DNA of 64,000 bases, from positions 17,781,089-17,845,088 of the forward strand of contig CM055828.1 in assembly GCA_029582265.1 (NCBI GenBank). Reading direction: 5' to 3'. The stretch comes from Zoroaster sp. YZ-2022. Its lineage: Eukaryota > Echinodermata > Asteroidea > Forcipulatida > Zoroasteridae. A program made the position numbers and the translations under genes. Shown one piece after another: positions 58,501 through 64,000 of the stretch. Below the pieces are notes generated by a model that was not told the origin of the DNA, did not search any database, and saw only the letters and a list, made by a program, of their open reading frames with translations. How positions within the stretch are numbered: the first letter of the stretch is position 1; each line of letters starts with the position of its first letter.

Positions 58501-61500
58501 ACCCCATTCCATTTACATATCGAATTTGAGGCGAGTCCTAGACGAAAAAAAAACAACCTATTTTGTGCCCAAAATCAGAATTTTTGACCATACCGGCTAG
58601 GGCAAAATTTTCCAAAATTGGGTCCCAAATCTCGAAAGTTTTTTTCTCCCCCAAAATCAAAAATATTGTCCCCACACCCATTATGCATGATTTTACTTTG
58701 GTGGGAACCCACCGTTCAAGCCCGATAGGCTCTGGGTGGGAGTGGGGGGGGTCCCTGAAATCTGTCATTTTGATCGGTCGTGAATCGGGCAAGTGTTCCT
58801 TAAATAGTTATTTGTGCATTACTCCTAAAATACTAGTCGTAGGGACCTGTAACTCAGCAGTGTGATCCGTCTTCGGGGTAACCCGTCTGTGTGAAATTGG
58901 AGCAATTTCTGTTTTGCCATTCTCCCATAAAAGCTACTTTTGTAAACTTTGTGCCAAATGTGTAAAAAAAATTCAAATTACTTGTGATGACCAGAAAAGT
59001 CCTTTCAAAAATTTGCCCTCAGTTGCTCAGATAGTGGCCGCCGAGACCCGTTCCCTAAACCAATTTTGACCGTGAGACCCCATTCCATTTACATATCGAA
59101 TTTGAGGCGAGTCCTAGACGAAAAAAACAACCTATTTTGTGCCCAAAATCAGAATTTTTGACCATACCGGCTAGGGCAAATTTTCCAAAATTGGGTCCCA
59201 AATCTCGAAAGTTTTTTTCCCCCCCAAAATCAAAAATATTGTCCCCACACCCATTATGCATGATTTTACTTTGGTGGAACTCCACCGTTCAAGCCCGATA
59301 GGCTCTGGTGGTGGAGTGGGGGTCCCTGAAATCTGTCATTTTGATCGGTCGTGAATCGGGCAAGTGTTCCTTAAATAGTTATTTGTGCATTACTCCTAAA
59401 ATACTAGTCGTAGGGACCTGTAACTCAGCAGTGTGATCCGTCTTCGGGGTAACCTGTCTGTGTGAAATTGGAGCAATTTCTGTTTTGCCATTCTCCCATA
59501 AAAGCTACTTTTGTAAACTTTGTGCCAAATGTGTAAAAAAAATTCAAATTACTTGTGATGACCAGAAAAGTCCTTTCAAAAATTTGCCCTCAGTTGCTCA
59601 GATAGTGGCCGCCGAGACCCGTTCCCTAAACCAATTTTGACCGTGAGACCCCATTCCATTTACATATCGAATTTGAGGCGAGTCCTAGACGAAAAAAACA
59701 ACCTATTTTGTGCCCAAAATCAGAATTTTTGACCATACCGGCTAGGGCAAAATTTTCCAAAATTGGGTCCCAAATCTCGAAAGTTTTTTTCCCCCCCCAA
59801 AATCAAAAATATTGTCCCCACACCCATTATGCATGATTTTACTTTGGTGGGAACTCACCGTTCAAGCCCGATAGGCTCTGGGTGGGAGTGGGGGTCCCTG
59901 AAATCTGTCATTTTGATCGGTCGTGAATCGGGCAAGTGTTCCTTAAATAGTTATTTGTGCATTACTCCTAAAATACTAGTCGTAGGGACCTGTAACTCAG
60001 CAGTGTGATCCGTCTTCGGGGTAACCTGTCTGTGTGAAATTGGAGCAATTTCTGTTTTGCCATTCTCCCATAAAAGCTACTTTTGTAAACTTTGTGCCAA
60101 ATGTGTAAAAAAATTTCAAATTACTTGTGATGACCAGAAAAGTCCTTTCAAAAATTTGCCCTCAGTTGCTCAGATAGTGGCCGCGAGACCCGTTCCCAAA
60201 CCAATTTTGACCGTGAGACCCCATTCCATTTACATATCGAATTTGAGGCGAGTCCTAGACGAAAAACAACCTATTTTGTGCCCAAAATCAGAATTTTGAC
60301 CATACCGGCTAGGGCAAAATTTTCCAAAATTGGGTCCCAAATCTCGAAAGTTTTTTTCCCCAAAATCAAAAATATTGTCCCCACACCCATTATGCATGAT
60401 TTTACTTTGGTGGAACTCACCGTTCAAGCCCGATAGGCTCTGGGTGGGAGTGGGGGGGGGTCCCTGAAATCTGTCATTTTGATCGGTCGTGAATCGGGCA
60501 AGTGTTCCTTAAATAGTTATTTGTGCATTACTCCTAAAATACTAGTCGTAGGGACCTGTAACTCAGCAGTGTGATCCGTCTTCGGGGGTAACCCGTCTGT
60601 GTGAAATTGGAGCAATTTCTGTTTTGCCATTCTCCCATAAAAGCTACTTTTGTAAACTTTGTGCCAAATGTGTAAAAAAATTCAAATTACTTGTGATGAC
60701 CAGAAAAGTCCTTTCAAAAATTTGCCCTCAGTTGCTCAGATAGTGGCCGCCGAGACCCGTTCCCTAAACCAATTTTGACCGTGAGACCCCATTCCATTTA
60801 CATATCGAATTTGAGGCGAGTCCTAGACGAAAAAAAACAACCTATTTTGTGCCCAAAATCAGAATTTTTGACCATACCGGCTAGGGCAAAATTTTCCAAA
60901 ATTGGGTCCCAAATCTCGAAAGTTTTTTTCCCCCCCAAAATCAAAAATATTGTCCCCACACCCATTATGCATGATTTTACTTTGGAACTCACCGTTCAAG
61001 CCCGATCGGCTCTGGGTGGGTGGGGGGTCCCTGAAATCTGTCATTTTGATCGGTCGTGAATCGGGCAAGTGTTCCTTAAATAGTTATTTGTGCATTACTC
61101 CTAAAATACTAGTCGTAGGGACCTGTAACTCAGCAGTGTGATCCGTCTTCTGGGGTAACCCGTCTGTGTTAAATTGGAGAAATTTCTTTTTTTACATTCT
61201 CCCATAAAATCTACTTTTGTAAACTTTGTGCCAAATGTGTAAAAAATTCAAATTACTTGTGATGACCAGAAAAGTCCTTTCAAAAATTTGCCCTCAGTTG
61301 CTCAGATAGTGGCCGCCGAGACCCGTTCCCTAAACCAATTTTGACCGTGAGACCCCATTCCATTTACATATCGAATTTGAGGCGAGTCCTAGACGAAAAA
61401 AAAACAACCTATTTTTTGCCCAAAATCAGAATTTTTGACCATACCGGCTAGGGCAAAATTTTCCAAAATTGGGCCCCAAATCTCTAAATTTTTTTCCCCC

Positions 61501-64000
61501 CCAAAAAAAAAAAATATTGACCCCACACCCATTATGCATGATTTTACTTTGGTGGAACTCCACCGTTCAAGCCCGATAGGCTCTGGGTGGGAGTGGGGGT
61601 CCCTGAAATCTGTCATTTTGATCGGTCGTGAATCGGGCAAGTGTTCCTTAAATAGTTATTTGTGCATTACTCCTAAAATACTAGTCGTAGGGACCTGTAA
61701 CTCAGCAGTGTGATCCGTCTGGGGTAACCTGTCTGTGTGAAATTGGAGCAATTTCTGTTTTGCCATTCTCCCATAAAAGCTACTTTTGTAAACTTTGTGC
61801 CAAATGTGTAAAAAATTCAAATTACTTGTGATGACCAGAAAAGTCCTTTCAAAAATTTGCCCTCAGTTGCTCAGATAGTGGCCGCCGAGACCCGTTCCCT
61901 AAACCAATTTTGACCGTGAGACCCCATTCCATTTACATATCGAATTTGAGGCGAGTCCTAGACGAAAAAACAACCTATTTTGTGCCCAAAATCAGAATTT
62001 TTGACCATACCGGCTAGGGCAAAATTTTCCAAAATTGGGTCCCAAATCTCGAAAGTTTTTTTCCCCCCCAAAATCAAAAATATTGTCCCCACACCCATTA
62101 TGCATGATTTATTTTGGTGGAACCCACCGTTCAAGCCCGATAGGCTCTGGGTGGGAGTGGGGGGGTCCCTGAAATCTGTCATTTTGATCGGTCGTGAATC
62201 GGGCAAGTGTTCCTTAAATAGTTATTTGTGCATTACTCCTAAAATACTAGTCGTAGGGACCTGTAACTCAGCAGTGTGATCCGTCTTTTGGGGTTGCCCG
62301 ACTGTCTGAAATTGGAGAAATTTCTGTTTTGCCATTCTCCCATAAAGCTACTTTTGTAAACTTTGTGCCAAATGTGTAAAAAAAATTCAAATTACTTGTG
62401 ATGACCAGAAAAGTCCTTTCAAAAATTTGCCCTCAGTTGCTCAGATAGTGGCCGCCGAGACCCGTTCCCTAAACCAATTTTGACCGTGAGACCCCATTCC
62501 ATTTACATATCGAATTTGAGGCGAGTCCTAGACGAAAAAAAAACAACCTATTTTGTGCCCAAAATCAGAATTTTTGACCATACCGGCTAGGGCAAAATTT
62601 TCCAAAATTGGGTCCCAAATCTCGAATGTTTGTTTCCCCCCAAAAAAAAAAATTTTTGCCCCCACCCCCATTATGCATGATTTTACTTTGGTGAGAACCC
62701 ACCGTTCAAGCCCGATAGGCTCTGGGTGGGAGTGGGGGGGGGGTCCGTGAAATCTGTCATTTTGATTGGTCGTGAATCGGGCAAGTGTTCCTTAAATAGT
62801 TATTTGTGCATTACTCCTAAAATACTAGTCGTAGGGACCTGTATCTCAGCAGTGTGATCCGTCTTCGGGGGTAACCCGTCTGTGTGAAATTGGAGCAATT
62901 TCTGTTTTGCCATTCTCCCATAAAAGCTACTTTTGTAAACTTTGTGCCAAATGTGTAAAAAAAATTCAAATTACTTGTGATGACCAGAAAAGTCCTTTTC
63001 AAAAATTTGCCCTCAGTTGCTCAGATAGTGGCCGCCGAGACCCGTTCCCTAAACCAATTTTGACCGTGAGACCCCATTCCATTTACATATCGAATTTGAG
63101 GCGAGTCCTAGACGAAAAAAAAACAACCTATTTTGTGCCCAAAATCAGAATTTTTGACCATACCGGCTAGGGCAAAATTTTCCAAAATTGGGTCCCAAAT
63201 CTCGAAAGTTTTTTTCCCCCCCAAAATCAAAAATATTGTCCCCACACCCATTATGCATGATTTTACTTTTGTGGGAACCCACCGTTCAAGCCCGATAGGC
63301 TCTGGGTGGGAGTGGGGGGTCCCTGAAATCTGTCATTTTGATCGGTCGTGAATCGGGCAAGTGTTCCTTAAATAGTTATTTGTGCATTACTCCTAAAATA
63401 CTAGTCGTAGGGACCTGTAACTCAGCAGTGTGATCCGTCTTCGGGGGTAACCTGTCTGTGTGAAATTGGAGCAATTTCTGTTTTGCCATTCTCCATAAAA
63501 GCTACTTTTGTAAACTTTGTGCCAAATGTAAAACAAATTCAAATTACTTGTGATGACCAGAAAAGTCCTTTCAAAAATTTGCCCTCAGTTGCTCAGATAG
63601 TGGCCGCCGAGACCCGTTCCCTAAACCAATTTTGACCGTGAGACCCCATTCCATTTACATATCGAATTTGAGGCGAGTCCTAGACGAAAAAACAACCTAT
63701 TTTGTGCCCAAAATCAGAATTTTTGACCATACCGGCTGCAAAATTTTCCAAAATTGGGTCCCAAATCTCGAAAGTTTTTCCCCCAAAATCAAAAATATTG
63801 TCCCCACACCCATTATGCATGATTTTACTTTGGTGGAACCCACCGTTCAAGCCCGATAGGCTCTGGGTGGGAGTGGGGGTCCCTGAAATCTGTCATTTTG
63901 ATCGGTCGTGAATCGGGCAAGTGTTCCTTAAATAGTTATTTGTGCATTACTCCTAAAATACTAGTCGTAGGGACCTGTAACTCAGCAGTGTGATCCGTCT
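46501..64000 (-). repeat. 570-bp satellite array, right arm in reverse orientation (about 31 units)
   Basis: The reverse complement of the left-arm unit. Anchors (TTTTGATCGGTCGTGAATC) occur from about 46814 to 63900 with mean spacing about 570 bp (range about 557-579) and continue past the window end. Units carry more small deletions than the left arm (for example CTGGGGTAACC in place of CTTCGGGGGTAACC). Variants shared with the left arm show it is the same array family. No gene or RNA signature is recognised in the unit. Confidence 0.98.

Noticed and set aside
33182..64000. Recurring open frames of 60-170 codons in the satellite (peptides starting MCPKSEFLTIPARAKFSKIG and MPDSRPIKMTDFRDP)
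   Set aside because: They occur on both strands of the same DNA, start and end at different places from unit to unit, and are broken by C/G-run length changes. They reflect a conserved repeat, not a gene.
32451..64000. CRISPR array or rDNA/5S/histone tandem gene array
   Set aside because: The unit is about 570 bp without short repeat-spacer structure, and no rRNA, tRNA, snRNA or histone motif is recognised in it. The sequence is also clearly eukaryotic.

Overview
This is a eukaryotic, gene-poor, repeat-dominated window. The families present are an L2-like LINE with a 2A-like motif, a CR1-like LINE with PHD and SGNH domains, a tyrosine-recombinase retroelement, a tRNA-Leu-derived SINE and Penelope-like palindromes. 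Together with long AT-rich spacers and abundant microsatellites, they suggest a marine invertebrate, perhaps a deuterostome such as an echinoderm. That placement is an inference; no single-copy host gene is recognised with confidence.

Layout. 1-5.6 kb: a tRNA-Leu-derived SINE, a possible terminal host exon (614-856), long TG/TA and AAT microsatellites, and a 5'-truncated L2-like LINE (copy C, minus). 5.66-14.32 kb: a DIRS-order (PAT/Ngaro-like) element on the minus strand with split direct repeats (A ... BA ... B). It encodes Gag with a CCHC knuckle, RT-RNase H and a tyrosine recombinase. A 3.93-kb L2-like LINE (copy A, plus) is inserted cleanly into it at 7129-11061. The internal BA repeat lies inside what looks like a 458-bp spliceosomal intron that splits gag; removing the intron restores the reading frame. 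14.3-16.5 kb: AT-rich spacer, a Penelope-like palindrome with a hammerhead-like core, and a 38-bp tandem repeat. 16.55-22.11 kb: a nearly complete CR1-like LINE (minus) with a 13-bp target-site duplication. 22.15-25.96 kb: a long hairpin, a tRNA-like segment, a fragment of another CR1/Jockey-type RT, and L2-like copy B. 26-32.4 kb: AT-rich spacer with several MITE-like inverted repeats and no convincing gene.

32.45-64 kb: a satellite of about 570 bp per unit, roughly 51 full units plus decayed edge units. The array runs in one orientation up to 44256, where the 5' part of another 2A-carrying LINE (copy D) begins. That LINE runs into a gap of exactly 500 N (46001-46500). Beyond the gap the same satellite continues to the window end in the opposite orientation. 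This is either a real head-to-head inversion or a mis-oriented contig.

How the parts relate. The SINE and the L2-like LINE share a 3' tail, so the LINE machinery probably mobilises the SINE. Three L2-like copies of different length record 5' truncation during target-primed integration. Nesting order (DIRS-like first, LINE copy A later; satellite first, LINE copy D later) gives a relative history. Nearly all element ORFs carry frameshifts, so these copies look inactive unless some indels are sequencing errors.
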